From the NCBI RefSeq assembly GCF_009377205.1, contig NZ_VJZE01000004.1, positions 1 through 64,000 of the forward strand: a stretch of DNA of 64,000 bases. The letters run 5' to 3'. Below, piece by piece: positions 9,231 to 18,677 of this stretch. A model generated the notes under the pieces. That model was not told the origin of the DNA. It searched no databases and saw only the letters and a list, made by a program, of their open reading frames with translations. Numbering within the stretch: the stretch's first letter is position 1; every line of letters starts with the position of its first letter. This stretch comes from Streptomyces phyllanthi. Lineage in GTDB: Bacteria > Actinomycetota > Actinomycetes > Streptomycetales > Streptomycetaceae. The position numbers and the translations under genes are program-made.

Positions 9231-10324
9231 CCCGCCCGCCCGCCCGGCCCGTGACACAGCCCGTGCGGTGGCCGACGGCACCTCGTACCGGCCGAGGTGC
9301 GGCCCCGATCACGGCGGTACGGGAACTCGACGCGGCGGGCATCACCGACCCCGTCCTGCGGGACGCCTACGAACGGTGCCGCCGTATCAACGCCCGCCAC
9401 GGCAGGACGTACTTCCTCGCCACCCGTCTGCTGCCACCGGCGAGACGGCCCGCCGTGCACGCCCTGTACGGCTTCGCCCGCTGGGCCGACGACATCGTCG
9501 ACGACCAGGGCGCCCCCGTGCCCCACGACGTGCGCGCCCGGGCGCTGCGCACCCTGTGGAAGCGGCTCGACGCCGGGCTGCGCGACGGAGGCGGCGCCGA
9601 CGAGCCGGTGGTCCGGGCCCTCGCGCACACCGCCGCGGTGTACGGCATCGAGCACCGCCACTTCCACGACTTCATGGTCTCCATGCACAGCGACCTGGAG
9701 GTCACCGGCTACGCGGACTACGACGAGCTGCTGGCGTACATGCACGGCTCCGCCGCCGTCATCGGACTGCAGATGCTGCCCGTCCTCGGCACCGTCGTCC
9801 CGCGCGAGGAGGCCGCGCCGTACGCCGCCGCGCTCGGGATCGCCTTCCAGCTGACCAACTTCCTCCGCGACGTCGGCGAGGACCTCGACCGGGGTCGGAT
9901 CTACCTGCCGGCCGACCTGCTCGCCGCGCACGGTGTCGACCGGGAACTGCTGCGGTGGAGCCGGGACACCGGGGCCCGCGATCCACGGATCCGGGCGGCC
10001 CTGGCCGCGGCGGCCCAGCTCACGCGGGGCGTCTACCGGGAGGCCGGCCCCGGCCTCGACATGCTCGACCCGGTCTCCCGGCCGTGCATCAGAACCGCCT
10101 TCGTGCTCTACGGAGGCATCCTCGACGCCATCGAGGCCGACGACTACGCCGTACTGCACGGGCGGGCCGTGGTCTCGCGCCGCCGCCGGGCCGCCGTCGC
10201 CCTCGACGGCCTGGGGCGCGTGGCCGCGGCACGGCTGCACGCCAGGACCGCGCCACGGGGCTTGGGTGCTGCGGCGGGCCCGGCCGGCAGGCGCGGGACC
10301 ACCGCCCGGGGGGACCTGGCATGA
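9227..10324 (+). CDS. crtB: phytoene synthase
   Basis: 365 residues, starting at GTG 9227 in the GTGA overlap. Squalene/phytoene synthase motifs: [10 protein letters not shown], the first acidic motif [11 protein letters not shown] and the second [20 protein letters not shown]. It condenses two geranylgeranyl diphosphates to phytoene. Stop overlaps the next ATG. Confidence 0.94.
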   Translation: MTRPPARPVTQPVRWPTAPRTGRGAAPITAVRELDAAGITDPVLRDAYERCRRINARHGRTYFLATRLLPPARRPAVHALYGFARWADDIVDDQGAPVPHDVRARALRTLWKRLDAGLRDGGGADEPVVRALAHTAAVYGIEHRHFHDFMVSMHSDLEVTGYADYDELLAYMHGSAAVIGLQMLPVLGTVVPREEAAPYAAALGIAFQLTNFLRDVGEDLDRGRIYLPADLLAAHGVDRELLRWSRDTGARDPRIRAALAAAAQLTRGVYREAGPGLDMLDPVSRPCIRTAFVLYGGILDAIEADDYAVLHGRAVVSRRRRAAVALDGLGRVAAARLHARTAPRGLGAAAGPAGRRGTTARGDLA

Positions 10325-11337
10325 ACGGCGGCACACGGGGACGGGAGCGCTGGCGCCCGCCGTTGCGGCTGCGGCGCACCGCACGCCGGGAGGACCAGGA
10401 GCCGACCTGGCGCGAGGCGAGACCCGCCGTGATCGCCGAGGCCCTCAAGCGTGCCGTCGCCCGGCCGTCCGGCAACTGGTACGTCCTCGGGGCGAGCCGG
10501 GACGTGCACGGCGCGGCACCGCTGGGGCGCATCGTGGCCGGCACCGAGGTCGTCGTGTGGCGTGGCGGCGACGGGCGGCCGAGGGCGGGACCGGGCGCCT
10601 GCCCCCACCTGGGCGCCCCGCTCCGGAACAGCCAGGTCCGCTGCGGCACGCTCGTCTGTCACTGGCACGGCCTCGCCCTCGACGGCTCACCCTTCGCGGG
10701 CTGGGAGCCGTATCCCGTGTACGACGACGGAGTGCTGGTGTGGGTACGGCTGGACGCGGTGGGCGGCGAGGAGCCCCTGGACCGGCCCGTCGTACCCGAG
10801 CGGCCCGCCCCGGCTGGCTCGGTGGCGGCGGTCTACACGGGCGTCGGCGTCTGCGAGCCCGAGGACGTGGTCGCCAATCGGCTCGACCCGTGGCACGGGG
10901 CCTGGTTCCACCCGTACTCGTTCGTCGACCTGTCGGTGGTACGGACCCCCGGGGACGGGTCCGGCCGTGGTGACGACGGCTTCACCGTGGACGTGTCCTT
11001 CAAGGTCGCGGGCCGGGCCGTCGTGCCGGTGCGCGCCGAGTTCACCTCGCCCGAGCCCCGTACGGTCGTCATGCGCATCACCGACGGCGAGGGCACCGGC
11101 TCCGTGGTGGAGACCCATGCCGTGCCGTTGTCCCCCGCGGCCTCCGGCGCGCCGCGCACCGCCGTCGTGGAAGCGGTCGTCGCCACCTCGCGGCGGCGCG
11201 GCTTCGTCCTGGCACGCTCGGCGGCACCGCTGCTCCGGCCCCTGATGCGGGCGGCGGCCGGACGGCTGTGGCGCGACGACCTGGCGTACGCCGAGCGCCG
11301 GTGGCAACTGCGCCGCGAGGGCCGCTTCCCGGGCTGA
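10321..11337 (+). CDS. crtV: Rieske 2Fe-2S protein of the carotenoid operon (crtV position)
   Basis: 338 residues from ATG 10321 (ATGA overlap). A Rieske domain near residues 55-125 carries CPHLGAP (C-x-H) and CHWHGLAL (C-x2-H). The rest is a C-terminal domain with no classical oxygenase iron motif that I can see ([16 protein letters not shown] is the only His-rich stretch). It is the fourth gene of the conserved streptomycete crtEIBV operon. The symbol comes from that position, and its biochemical step is not established from the sequence. The last base of its TGA stop is the first base of the terminator stem. Confidence 0.75.
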   Translation: MNGGTRGRERWRPPLRLRRTARREDQEPTWREARPAVIAEALKRAVARPSGNWYVLGASRDVHGAAPLGRIVAGTEVVVWRGGDGRPRAGPGACPHLGAPLRNSQVRCGTLVCHWHGLALDGSPFAGWEPYPVYDDGVLVWVRLDAVGGEEPLDRPVVPERPAPAGSVAAVYTGVGVCEPEDVVANRLDPWHGAWFHPYSFVDLSVVRTPGDGSGRGDDGFTVDVSFKVAGRAVVPVRAEFTSPEPRTVVMRITDGEGTGSVVETHAVPLSPAASGAPRTAVVEAVVATSRRRGFVLARSAAPLLRPLMRAAAGRLWRDDLAYAERRWQLRREGRFPG

Positions 11338-11401
11338 GCTTGTCGTTTAACCCCGTCAGGGGGCGACTACGTCGCCCCCTGACGGGGTTAAACGACAAGC
11401 T
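11337..11401. terminator. perfect 31-bp inverted repeat, bidirectional terminator
   Basis: 11337-11367 and 11371-11401 are exact reverse complements (31 of 31), separated by the trinucleotide TAC. The stem starts at the last base of the crtV stop codon and lies between the convergent crtEIBV and crtYTU operons. Its arms contain GTTTAACCCC / GGGGTTAAAC. It should form an exceptionally stable hairpin that stops transcription from both sides. Confidence 0.92.
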
Positions 11402-11438
11402 GACGGCGCCGGGGCCCCGTGGTGCGGCTGTGCGGGAG

Positions 11439-13001
11439 TCAGGAGCCGCCCAGCCGGGCCAGGGCCCGCAGGGGTGCGCTGCGGCCGTGGGACGGCACCG
11501 TCCACAGTGTCTGGCCGCGGACTCCCCAGCGCTCCAGCAGGGCGTTCGCCGCCTGGAAACCGGTTGTCGCGGCGCGTTCCATCAGCGCCACGGGCAGATC
11601 GGTGCGCACGTGGTCCCCGGCCAGGGTGACGGCGGGGTCCGGGGTCGGCACCGGCGGCCGGTCGCGGAAGCCGCCCACGGCGAACAGCGGACAGTCGTCG
11701 CGCCACTCGTGGCGGACGTCGATCAGCCGGGCGTGCCGTGTCTCCGGGTAGACCCGGCGCAGTTGGGCGAAGAGGAGCTCCTGCTGGGCCAGCCGGTCCG
11801 CCTCGGGGGCCACGGCGTAGGCGTGGAGTTCCACCACCGACCCGCCGGTGCGAGCCGCCCAGCGGGCCGCCTCACCCTCCCACCGGTCCGGCACGCTGAC
11901 GTTGTCCAGCGGACCGAGGCCGCTGGTGCCCAGGAATCCGGGGCGGTCCGCCGCGACCGGCCGGTCCAGCCAGAGCCGGGAGACCAGGAACGGGGGCGTG
12001 GTGCGCAGCCGTCCGACGCGGGCGCGCCAGCCCGCGTCCCCGAGCCGCGGCGATTCCTCGACGAGCCGCCGGAGCCCGGCCACGTCCAGCGCCAGCACGG
12101 CCGCCTCGTACGGTTCCACCCGTCCCGTGGACGTGACGAGCTCGACGCCGCCCGCCGCGGGCTCCACGCTGCGCACCGGGGACCCGGTGCGCAGGTCCGC
12201 CCCGTGGCCGCGCAGATAGCGGGCCAGCGGCTCCCACAGGGCCTGCGGATACGGCTCTGCGGGGACGTCGAAGAGCAGGCCCTCGCTCGATCCCAGGAAG
12301 TAGATGTGGAACATCAACGCCAGTTCCGCGGCGGACAGTTCGCGCGGGTCGGCGAAGAAGCTGCGGGAGAACACCTCGAACGCCAGGTGCTGGGCCGCGG
12401 AGGGGAAACCGATGGCGTCGAGGAACTCCTGGGCGCTGGTGCCGTCCAGCCGCTCGTACACCTCCGGCACGCGCACGTCGAGCAGGGGCAGTGCCGCGCG
12501 GGGGTTCATCCGTGCCAGGTCCGGCCAGCCGAAGGAGGGGCTGAGCGCCACGAAGCCCAGGGCGCTCCAGGGCGGGGTACGGGGTACGTGCGCGAAGCTG
12601 TCGCGCAGTCCGCTGCCGTGCTGGAGCGGGTAGTCGGGCAGCGGGACGAGCGCCGAGAGAGACGGGTCGGCCCGTCTGAGCAGGCCGCGCAGGTTGTAGT
12701 ACTGCCGGAAGAAGGCGTGGAATCCACGGCTCATGGTGACGCGGGAGCCGTCGGCCAGTTCCTCCGGCCATCCGGCGAGCCGTCCCCCCAGGGCGGTTCC
12801 CCGCTCGTACAGGGTGACCCGGACACCGCGTTCGGCCAGCGCCGTGGCCGCCGCCAGCCCGGCGATGCCCCCGCCGACGACCGCCACCCGGGGGCCCTCC
12901 CCGGTGAACCGGGGCGCCCCGGGCGGGGCCGGCAGCACCCGTGCCCTGCGGTCCCTGCCCCGGCGGGGCGCCGCCGCCCCGCTCGTCCGTGTGCCCGTCA
13001 C
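11439..13001 (-). CDS. crtU: beta-carotene desaturase/methyltransferase (isorenieratene synthase type)
   Basis: 520 residues. GTG at 13001 overlaps the crtT stop (GTGA). The FAD-binding motif RVAVVGGGIAGLAAATALAERG sits near residue 35, after a short Arg/Ala-rich leader, followed by YERGTALGGRLAG. It ends with an FAD-oxidase-type tail (TLAGDHVRTDLPVALMERA). CrtU enzymes turn beta-ionone rings into aromatic rings, giving isorenieratene from beta-carotene. It is the last gene of the minus-strand operon. Confidence 0.88.
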   Translation of the reverse strand: MTGTRTSGAAAPRRGRDRRARVLPAPPGAPRFTGEGPRVAVVGGGIAGLAAATALAERGVRVTLYERGTALGGRLAGWPEELADGSRVTMSRGFHAFFRQYYNLRGLLRRADPSLSALVPLPDYPLQHGSGLRDSFAHVPRTPPWSALGFVALSPSFGWPDLARMNPRAALPLLDVRVPEVYERLDGTSAQEFLDAIGFPSAAQHLAFEVFSRSFFADPRELSAAELALMFHIYFLGSSEGLLFDVPAEPYPQALWEPLARYLRGHGADLRTGSPVRSVEPAAGGVELVTSTGRVEPYEAAVLALDVAGLRRLVEESPRLGDAGWRARVGRLRTTPPFLVSRLWLDRPVAADRPGFLGTSGLGPLDNVSVPDRWEGEAARWAARTGGSVVELHAYAVAPEADRLAQQELLFAQLRRVYPETRHARLIDVRHEWRDDCPLFAVGGFRDRPPVPTPDPAVTLAGDHVRTDLPVALMERAATTGFQAANALLERWGVRGQTLWTVPSHGRSAPLRALARLGGS

Positions 13002-13807
13002 CCGGCCTCCCCCTGCCCGGTGAGCCGCGCGGAAGCCGTACCGTCGGCGGCGCGCCCGAGGACGGTGTGCACGATGCCCGTCTGCCAGCCGGGCATCGGC
13101 GCGGTGCGTACCTGATCGAAGCCGGCGCGACGGACCCGGGCCGCGAACTCCCGTGCCGTGTCGAACCCGACGACGCTGCGCCACAGATGCCGGTAGAGCC
13201 CGTGGTCGCCGGTGAGGGTGCCCGCGGGCAGGACGACCGCCCGGCACACGGCCGTCCAGACGAGGCGGTCGGACGGCCTGCCGCTCAGCGTGTACTCGTG
13301 CACGGCGAGCCGCCCGCCGGGCCGCAACAGGGCCCGCACCGCGGCGAGTACGGCGTCCGGGTCGGAGACGTTGCGGAAGAGGTACGCGGCGAAGGCCGCG
13401 TCGTACGGACCGTTCACGCCGGCCGCGCCGAGCCGCTCCACCGGAGCGTGTACGAACCGTACGGTCGGCGGCCAGCGTTTGGCCGCGGCGCGTTCCAGCA
13501 TGCCCTCCGAGGCGTCGACGGCCGTGATCTCGGCGAGCGGCACGGTCCGCAGCAGTGCCGCCGTCGAGGCGCCGGTGCCGCAGCCGAGATCGAGCAGCCG
13601 CAGTCCCGCCCCGGATGCGGGCAGGCGCAGTCTGCGGGCGGAGCGCCGCAGATGGGCGTGGTAGCCGGGGTTGGCGGCCACCAGGCGGTCGTAGCTGCGG
13701 GCCGCGTGGTCGAACGCGGCGGCCAGTGCCTCGTCGTGGAGCAGTTCGCCGGTATGCGGCCGGTGCGATGCGCTCGGTTCGTGTGAGGTGGTCCGGGCCG
13801 GTGTCAT
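12998..13807 (-). CDS. crtT: SAM-dependent methyltransferase of carotenoid operon
   Basis: 269 residues; ATG at 13807 follows GAGGAGGAG and overlaps the crtY stop (ATGA). SAM motif I is LLDLGCGTGASTAALL, then AVDASEGMLERA, and AAYLFRNVSDPDAVL resembles UbiE/MenG methyltransferases. In streptomycete crt clusters this gene is called crtT. Its exact acceptor is uncertain. Confidence 0.85.
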   Translation of the reverse strand: MTPARTTSHEPSASHRPHTGELLHDEALAAAFDHAARSYDRLVAANPGYHAHLRRSARRLRLPASGAGLRLLDLGCGTGASTAALLRTVPLAEITAVDASEGMLERAAAKRWPPTVRFVHAPVERLGAAGVNGPYDAAFAAYLFRNVSDPDAVLAAVRALLRPGGRLAVHEYTLSGRPSDRLVWTAVCRAVVLPAGTLTGDHGLYRHLWRSVVGFDTAREFAARVRRAGFDQVRTAPMPGWQTGIVHTVLGRAADGTASARLTGQGEAG

Positions 13808-15048
13808 GGGCGCTCCTCCTCGGTCGGTACGGGCAGGGACACGGGTGCGGGGAACGGGCACGACGGGTTCTCGCGGCGCGCCAGCAGCGGGAGTTCGGCG
13901 GCGGTGCGCAGCATGGGCAGCACGGGTGTCCGCAGTCCGAGGGCCAGGTCCTCCAGGAGCCGGGACTCCCCGTCGAGGAAGCGCAGCACCAGCTCGGCGG
14001 GGCAGTGGCGGAACAGCTCCACGAAGAACCGCGGCCCGTCGATCCGGCCGGTGGCCAGGGCGCGCAGCATGACCGCGTCCATGGCCCGGGCCCGGGCCCC
14101 GTGGGCGGGCGGCGGCACCGGGGTGCGGCCGGCACGGCAGGCGTCGGCGATGGCGGCTGCCTGTCTGCGGACGGCGCTGAAGGTGTACCCGGTGGCGGGG
14201 CGCGTGGCGCCGCCCGCGGCGCCGATACGGAAGACGGAGGCGCCGGCGCGGCGCGGGAAGACGGCGTCGGTCATCGGGATCACGCCCTGTTCGGCGGCGA
14301 CGACGCGGGCCGCGCCGATACCGAGCACATCCCGGACGTAACGGCCGAGCAGCCGGTCGTAGGCGGCGTCGCCGATGACCTCGGGCGCGAACTCGGTGTA
14401 CTCCACCAGGGCTTCCCGGGTTCCCAGCGGGAGGACGTAACCGAAGGAGAGGCCGCGGGCGGGCTGTGGGGTGCGGAAGTCCATGAGCTCGGCGGCGTCC
14501 GGGTCGAAGGCGGGACGCTCGGTGCGCAGGAACCAGCCGCGGAAGTGCTGGAGCAGTACGGTGCGCGCGGGCGGCAGCCGACGCGGCGGCCGGGAGTCGA
14601 AGACCCAGCGGGCGCGCAGCGTGAGGGCCGCCCCGTCGGCCGTGGTGCACCGTACCTCGGCCCCGCCCGGGACGTCCCGCACCTCTTGGACCGTGGCCTC
14701 GGTACCGCGGAAGCCGGGTCTGGCCGACAGCCGTTCCCGCAGCAGTTCCTCGAACCCCGGGGAGCGGATCATCTTGTAGCGCAGCGGGGCGGGCGTGGCC
14801 TCCACCACCGTTCCGTCGGGTGCCCGCACCCGCAGCCGCTCCCAGGAGGCGACGACGGCGTCGTCGTAGTCCCCGCCGGTCCGTTCCCAGAAGCACCAGG
14901 TGCGTTCGGCGGGGCGCGCGGGGCCCGGCGGGGCGGTGACCAGGAGGACGGAAGGGCCGGGCCGGGGCATGTCCGGGCGGGTCAGCCGATCGGCGAGCGA
15001 GAGACCCGCGGCACCCGCGCCGACCACGACGATGTCCGCGTCCTTCAC
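13804..15048 (-). CDS. crtY: lycopene cyclase (CrtY type, FAD/NAD-binding)
   Basis: 414 residues from GTG 15048, which overlaps the stop of the upstream membrane-protein gene (GTGA). The start reads DADIVVVGAGAAGLSLADRL, and the lycopene-cyclase motifs WCFWERT, FDSRPP and YTEFAPEVI follow. GAAGGATRPATGYTFSAV is the typical CrtY/CrtL C-terminal flavin region. It converts lycopene to beta-carotene. Confidence 0.92.
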   Translation of the reverse strand: MKDADIVVVGAGAAGLSLADRLTRPDMPRPGPSVLLVTAPPGPARPAERTWCFWERTGGDYDDAVVASWERLRVRAPDGTVVEATPAPLRYKMIRSPGFEELLRERLSARPGFRGTEATVQEVRDVPGGAEVRCTTADGAALTLRARWVFDSRPPRRLPPARTVLLQHFRGWFLRTERPAFDPDAAELMDFRTPQPARGLSFGYVLPLGTREALVEYTEFAPEVIGDAAYDRLLGRYVRDVLGIGAARVVAAEQGVIPMTDAVFPRRAGASVFRIGAAGGATRPATGYTFSAVRRQAAAIADACRAGRTPVPPPAHGARARAMDAVMLRALATGRIDGPRFFVELFRHCPAELVLRFLDGESRLLEDLALGLRTPVLPMLRTAAELPLLARRENPSCPFPAPVSLPVPTEEERP

Positions 15049-15698
15049 GCCGGGTGCCTCCCGTTGCCGCGCGGGTCGCTGGGACCGCCGGGCCGCCGGG
15101 GCTGCTGGATCGCGTCGCGACCGGGGTGGCGGAAGCAGGAGACGACAACGACGAAGGGCCACAGGGACTGAAGGGACGTCACCACGCGTTCCGCGACTCC
15201 GATGGCGCCATCCGTCTGCGCTTCGATCAGGAACCATGCCGCCGTGACGCTCATCAGAGCGGTCCCCGCGAGGGCGGGCACGGGCCGCAGTCCCCACGGT
15301 GCGGCTTCACCGCGAACGGTGGCCAGGACGGGCCACAGCGCCATGAGAGCGAATCCGACGGCGGCGACCGAGCCGTGGGGCAGGGAGCCCCCGCTGCTCT
15401 CTGTCGGGAACAGCGCCACCACCAACGCCGCCACTCCACCGCCGCCCAGCGCCAGACGGCCCGCGAGCGCGGCCGCGCGCAGCCCCCAGGCGGTGAGCAG
15501 GTGACAGACCCCGAGGGCGACCAGCGCTCCGGTCATCACCCAGAACCCCGAGGCGCCGACGGCCGCCAGCACGCTGATCGTCTGAGTGGCGGGGTCGTAG
15601 GCAGGCCCCTCCAGCACGCCCGCGATCATCCAGCCCGCGGCCAGCAGGACGGGCGCACACCCCGACGAGAGCAAGGCCCACCTAGGCACACGTCGCAT
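15045..15698 (-). CDS. DUF998-type integral membrane protein, first gene of crtYTU operon
   Basis: 217 residues from ATG 15698 (GTG 15716 is an alternative). About six hydrophobic helices with DPATQTISVLAA after the first resemble DUF998 proteins. The C-terminus overlaps the crtY start by GTGA, so it is co-translated with the carotenoid genes. Function unknown; a membrane role in carotenoid handling is only inferred from position. The 15699-15830 stretch upstream should hold the operon promoter. Confidence 0.75.
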   Translation of the reverse strand: MRRVPRWALLSSGCAPVLLAAGWMIAGVLEGPAYDPATQTISVLAAVGASGFWVMTGALVALGVCHLLTAWGLRAAALAGRLALGGGGVAALVVALFPTESSGGSLPHGSVAAVGFALMALWPVLATVRGEAAPWGLRPVPALAGTALMSVTAAWFLIEAQTDGAIGVAERVVTSLQSLWPFVVVVSCFRHPGRDAIQQPRRPGGPSDPRGNGRHPA

Positions 15699-15830
15699 CG
15701 ATCCACCGTAAAACACCCGAAATCATCCTTCGCCGCGCACACGCAGGCGAGGGGGATCCGACGGGGTCGCGATGACGACCGGTCCCGCGAGGAGGCGTGC
15801 CGGGTGGGCACCGCCGGGGCGCCGAGACGC

Positions 15831-15867
15831 GCGTACGGCCGCCGGGACGGACCCGGCGGCCGTACGC
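15831..15867 (-). terminator. 16-bp stem terminator after the phytase gene
   Basis: GCGTACGGCCGCCGGG (15831-15846) and CCCGGCGGCCGTACGC (15852-15867) are exact reverse complements with a 5-nt loop, ending 5 bp beyond the phytase stop. It separates phytase transcription from the crtYTU operon. Confidence 0.8.
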
Positions 15868-15872
15868 TCCGT

Positions 15873-17195
15873 TCACATGCCGGTGGCGTCCACCACGTCA
15901 CCGAGATCGACGAACTTGAAGCCGGTCGCCGTGCGGGTTCCGCCCTCCCCGTCCGGTACCGCCGGCGTCTCCTGACCGTCCTGGACGACCAGGAGTCCGT
16001 GTGGATAGCGGGCGCCCAGCGGGGCGTTCAGGATGGCGGCGCCGTCGCACTCCTCCACGCCGTCGAGCGTCTCCGACGCCGCGCCGATACGGAACCCGCC
16101 CTCGTACTCGTTGTCCTCGCTCACCTCGCGGTCGTACAGGACGAAGGTGTTGTCTCCCTGGCTGGAGGCGAGGAGGTAGCCGTCACCGTCGCTCTCCTGG
16201 TGGATGGTCAGGCCCTCGACGTCCGCAGACAGGCGCTCGCCGCCGAAGCCCGGGTCGGTGCCCGCCGTGCACTCCTCGGTCTCCTCGTCGTAGGTTCCGG
16301 GGACGCCGTACTCCTTGACCTTGTCCATCAGGACCGGCCTGCCGGTGAGGTCGGCGCGCAGCCGCCAGATGCCGATGTCCTCCTGGCCGGCGTAGAGGGT
16401 GCCGGTGGCCGGGTCGACGACCATGCCCTCGACCTGGGGAAGTTCGCCGGGCTCGGCGCAGGGGCTCCAGGTCCTGCCGTCGGGCAGGCGGAAGGAGGAC
16501 GGGAGGTCGAGTGTGCGCACCTTGCGGTAGCCGACCGTTCCGCCCTCCGTGGGGACGAGTTCGAAGAGGGCGAGGCCGGTGCGTTCGCGTCGGCTGACCA
16601 GGGCGTAGGCGCGTCCGGTGCGCCTGTCCGTCCAGGTGGCCAGCCCGTACGCGGTCCGCTGGTCGTTGATCTCGGCCTGGTCGGTGGAGAACACCGGGGC
16701 GGCCGAGGGGTCGGTGATGTCGGTCAGCGGACCGTCCGGGTGCGACGGGTCGATGCGGTAGATCCGCAGCCGGTCGTTGCCCCGGTCCGTCACGACCGCC
16801 ACATCGGCGCGGCCGGACGTCGTACGCAGAGCGGCGACGAGGTCGACGTTGTTGAAGCGGCCCGGCGCGTCGTCCTCCGCCGGCGGCTTCGGCGCGGGCA
16901 ATGACTGCAGCAGGCGCGCCTCCAGGTCGTAGACGCGCAGCCCGCCCTCCTTGGCGGTGGCGACCACGAGACTGCGGCCGGGGTCGGCGGCGTTCCGCCA
17001 GATCGCCGGGTCGTCCGCGTCGGCGTTCCCGCCCGCCTCGTCGTCGTGGAGGGCGGCGGTCTCGCCGGTGGCGGTCACCACCGGAAGACCGGACGCGCCC
17101 GCCCCCGCGGGGAACGCGGCCAGGAGCGTGATCAGCACGGTGCCGGAGGCGAGGACAGTGGCTCTACGCGTGGTGCGGGGCCTTCTCACAGACAC
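15873..17195 (-). CDS. secreted beta-propeller phytase
   Basis: 440 residues from GTG 17195 (AGGGA upstream). An Arg-rich n-region, hydrophobic stretch and AGAGASG cleavage area make a Sec/Tat-like signal peptide. BPP features: DADDPAIWRN near residue 60, calcium/phosphate-site segments RFNNVDLV and VTDRGNDRLRIY, QVEGMVVDPATGTLYAGQED, and ADVEGLTIH. The family releases phosphate from phytate outside the cell in a calcium-dependent way. A PHO-box-like triplet lies 105-136 bp upstream. Confidence 0.9.
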   Translation of the reverse strand: MSVRRPRTTRRATVLASGTVLITLLAAFPAGAGASGLPVVTATGETAALHDDEAGGNADADDPAIWRNAADPGRSLVVATAKEGGLRVYDLEARLLQSLPAPKPPAEDDAPGRFNNVDLVAALRTTSGRADVAVVTDRGNDRLRIYRIDPSHPDGPLTDITDPSAAPVFSTDQAEINDQRTAYGLATWTDRRTGRAYALVSRRERTGLALFELVPTEGGTVGYRKVRTLDLPSSFRLPDGRTWSPCAEPGELPQVEGMVVDPATGTLYAGQEDIGIWRLRADLTGRPVLMDKVKEYGVPGTYDEETEECTAGTDPGFGGERLSADVEGLTIHQESDGDGYLLASSQGDNTFVLYDREVSEDNEYEGGFRIGAASETLDGVEECDGAAILNAPLGARYPHGLLVVQDGQETPAVPDGEGGTRTATGFKFVDLGDVVDATGM

Positions 17196-17299
17196 TTCCC
17201 TACCGTCGAGGATGTCAAGGACATGCCGATGGTGCGAGGGAAAGCTTGCGCCCAGGGGGACGCGACCTGTCCATGCCGTCAGAGGCAGTACGGCCGTAC

Positions 17300-17331
17300 G
17301 TCCACCGAAGTTCGTCCGAATGTCACCCGGT
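17300..17331 (+). promoter_or_regulatory. candidate PHO box upstream of phytase
   Basis: Three GTTCACC-like units in one orientation with 10-11 bp spacing: GTCCACC at 17300, GTTCGTC at 17310 and TGTCACC at 17321 (6/7, 5/7 and 5/7 matches). PhoP of Streptomyces binds 11-bp direct repeats of this type. The repeats read on the plus strand, opposite to the phytase gene. Plausible for a phosphate-scavenging enzyme but unproven. Confidence 0.4.
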
Positions 17332-17796
17332 GCCGCCGAAGATCAGTGCACGCCTCCGTCCTCGGCGAGCATGTGGGCGAGTTCGCGGGCGGCGTCGCGG
17401 GCGGCCGCAGGCCGGGCGGCCCGATGCCGATGAGGGCGGCGGAGGCCGGTCCGGTCCGGTCGCACGCCGATCATCGCTACCGAGGTGGCCCGCGTCCTGA
17501 GCCGGGCCGCTGCGGGGTTGCCCGGCCCGGCATGAAGACGAGTGTCACCGGCGCCGGCCCCGCCACGGCGCCGACAGCCGCATACACCGGTGAATTCCGG
17601 GCCCGCTGCGCAGGCAGCGCGCGGCTGGTCGGACCGCGGAAGGCCGAGTGGCGCTTTCCAGCCGATCACCTGCGCGGGCAGCGCGTTCCGTGAACGATGT
17701 ACGATCCGCCGTAGTGCGCCAATGACCAGGAGAACAAAGGGTGTTCAGGTCGGGGCACGGCACCGGCCACGTGACATCCATGAGGGGATCTCAGCC
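17332..17796. other. intergenic region between phytase and methyltransferase genes
   Basis: About 460 bp with no convincing gene. Possible readings on either strand lack good starts and sites. The final 100 bp should contain the methyltransferase promoter. Confidence 0.5.
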
Positions 17797-18621
17797 ATGT
17801 CAGATGTTTCGCTGCCCCACGACGAGGGCCCCGCGCGGATCGGCAGACTCCGCACCACCGTGTCGCACTCGGCACGCATCTGGAACTACTGGCTGGGCGG
17901 CAAGGACAACTACCCCGTCGACCAGGAAGTCGGCGACCAGATCCTGAGTTTCGTTCCGGGTCTGCCCCGATCCGCCGTGGCGGACCGGCAGTTCCTCACG
18001 CGGGCCGTCGAACTCCTCGTCGGCGAGGCGGGCATCGGGCAGTTCCTCGACATCGGCACCGGGCTGCCCACCGCGGACAACACCCACGAGGTCGCCCAAC
18101 GGGTCGACCCGACCTGCCGGATCGTGTACGTGGACAACGACCCCATCGTGCTCACCCACGCCCACGCCCTGCTCACCAGCAGCCCCGAGGGAGCCACGGC
18201 CTACGTCGAGGCCGACGTGCACGACCCGGACACCATCCTGGAACGGGCCGCCGAGACCCTGGACTTCAGCCGGCCCGTGGCCCTCACGCTGCTCGGCGTC
18301 CTGAACTTCATCATCGACACCGAGCAGGCACGGGACGTCCTCCACCGGCTCCTGGACGGCGTACCGTCCGGCAGCTACCTGGTGATCTCGCATCCCACAA
18401 CCGAGGTGGACGGCGAGGCGATGAAGGAAGCGGTGCGCTACTGGAACAGCCAGGGATCGGCACCCATGACGTTGCGCACCCGCGAGGAGCTCGTGGGCTT
18501 CTTCGACGGCCTGGACATGCTGGAGCCCGGTGTCGTCTCCTGCTCACGCTGGCGCCCCGTCATTCCGGAGTCCGAGATCGTCGACGTGACGCAGTTCTGC
18601 GGCGTGGCCATCAAGCCGTAG
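17797..18621 (+). CDS. SAM-dependent methyltransferase, DUF574-type family
   Basis: 274 residues from ATG 17797 with AGGGG 9 bp upstream. The streptomycete-expanded family is recognisable from SARIWNYWLGGKDNYPVD at the start, the SAM motif FLDIGTGLPTADNTHEVAQ and VYVDNDPIVLTHA. Members are abundant in Streptomyces, and their acceptors are mostly unknown. It is monocistronic, followed at once by a strong terminator. Confidence 0.88.
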   Translation: MSDVSLPHDEGPARIGRLRTTVSHSARIWNYWLGGKDNYPVDQEVGDQILSFVPGLPRSAVADRQFLTRAVELLVGEAGIGQFLDIGTGLPTADNTHEVAQRVDPTCRIVYVDNDPIVLTHAHALLTSSPEGATAYVEADVHDPDTILERAAETLDFSRPVALTLLGVLNFIIDTEQARDVLHRLLDGVPSGSYLVISHPTTEVDGEAMKEAVRYWNSQGSAPMTLRTREELVGFFDGLDMLEPGVVSCSRWRPVIPESEIVDVTQFCGVAIKP

Positions 18622-18642
18622 CACGTCGCCGCCCCAGTGCCA

Positions 18643-18677
18643 CGCCCGTGGCCCGCACCCAGTGCGGGCCACGGGCG
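18643..18677 (+). terminator. 16-bp stem terminator after methyltransferase
   Basis: CGCCCGTGGCCCGCAC (18643-18658) and GTGCGGGCCACGGGCG (18662-18677) pair perfectly around a 3-nt loop, followed by GTCTGTTTCC. It lies 21 bp after the methyltransferase stop. Confidence 0.85.

Noticed and set aside
11439-14135. A continuous 898-codon minus-strand open frame
   Set aside because: Only its last 520 codons (CrtU) are in frame with real protein; the earlier part is an antiphase reading through crtT and the crtY end, which are coded in other frames.
11268-15171. Plus-strand open frames across the crtU/crtT/crtY region
   Set aside because: Shadow frames of well-supported minus-strand carotenoid genes.
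17343-17669. Minus-strand frame of 108 codons between phytase and methyltransferase
   Set aside because: Arg/Ala-rich composition and no start signal; not supportable as a gene.
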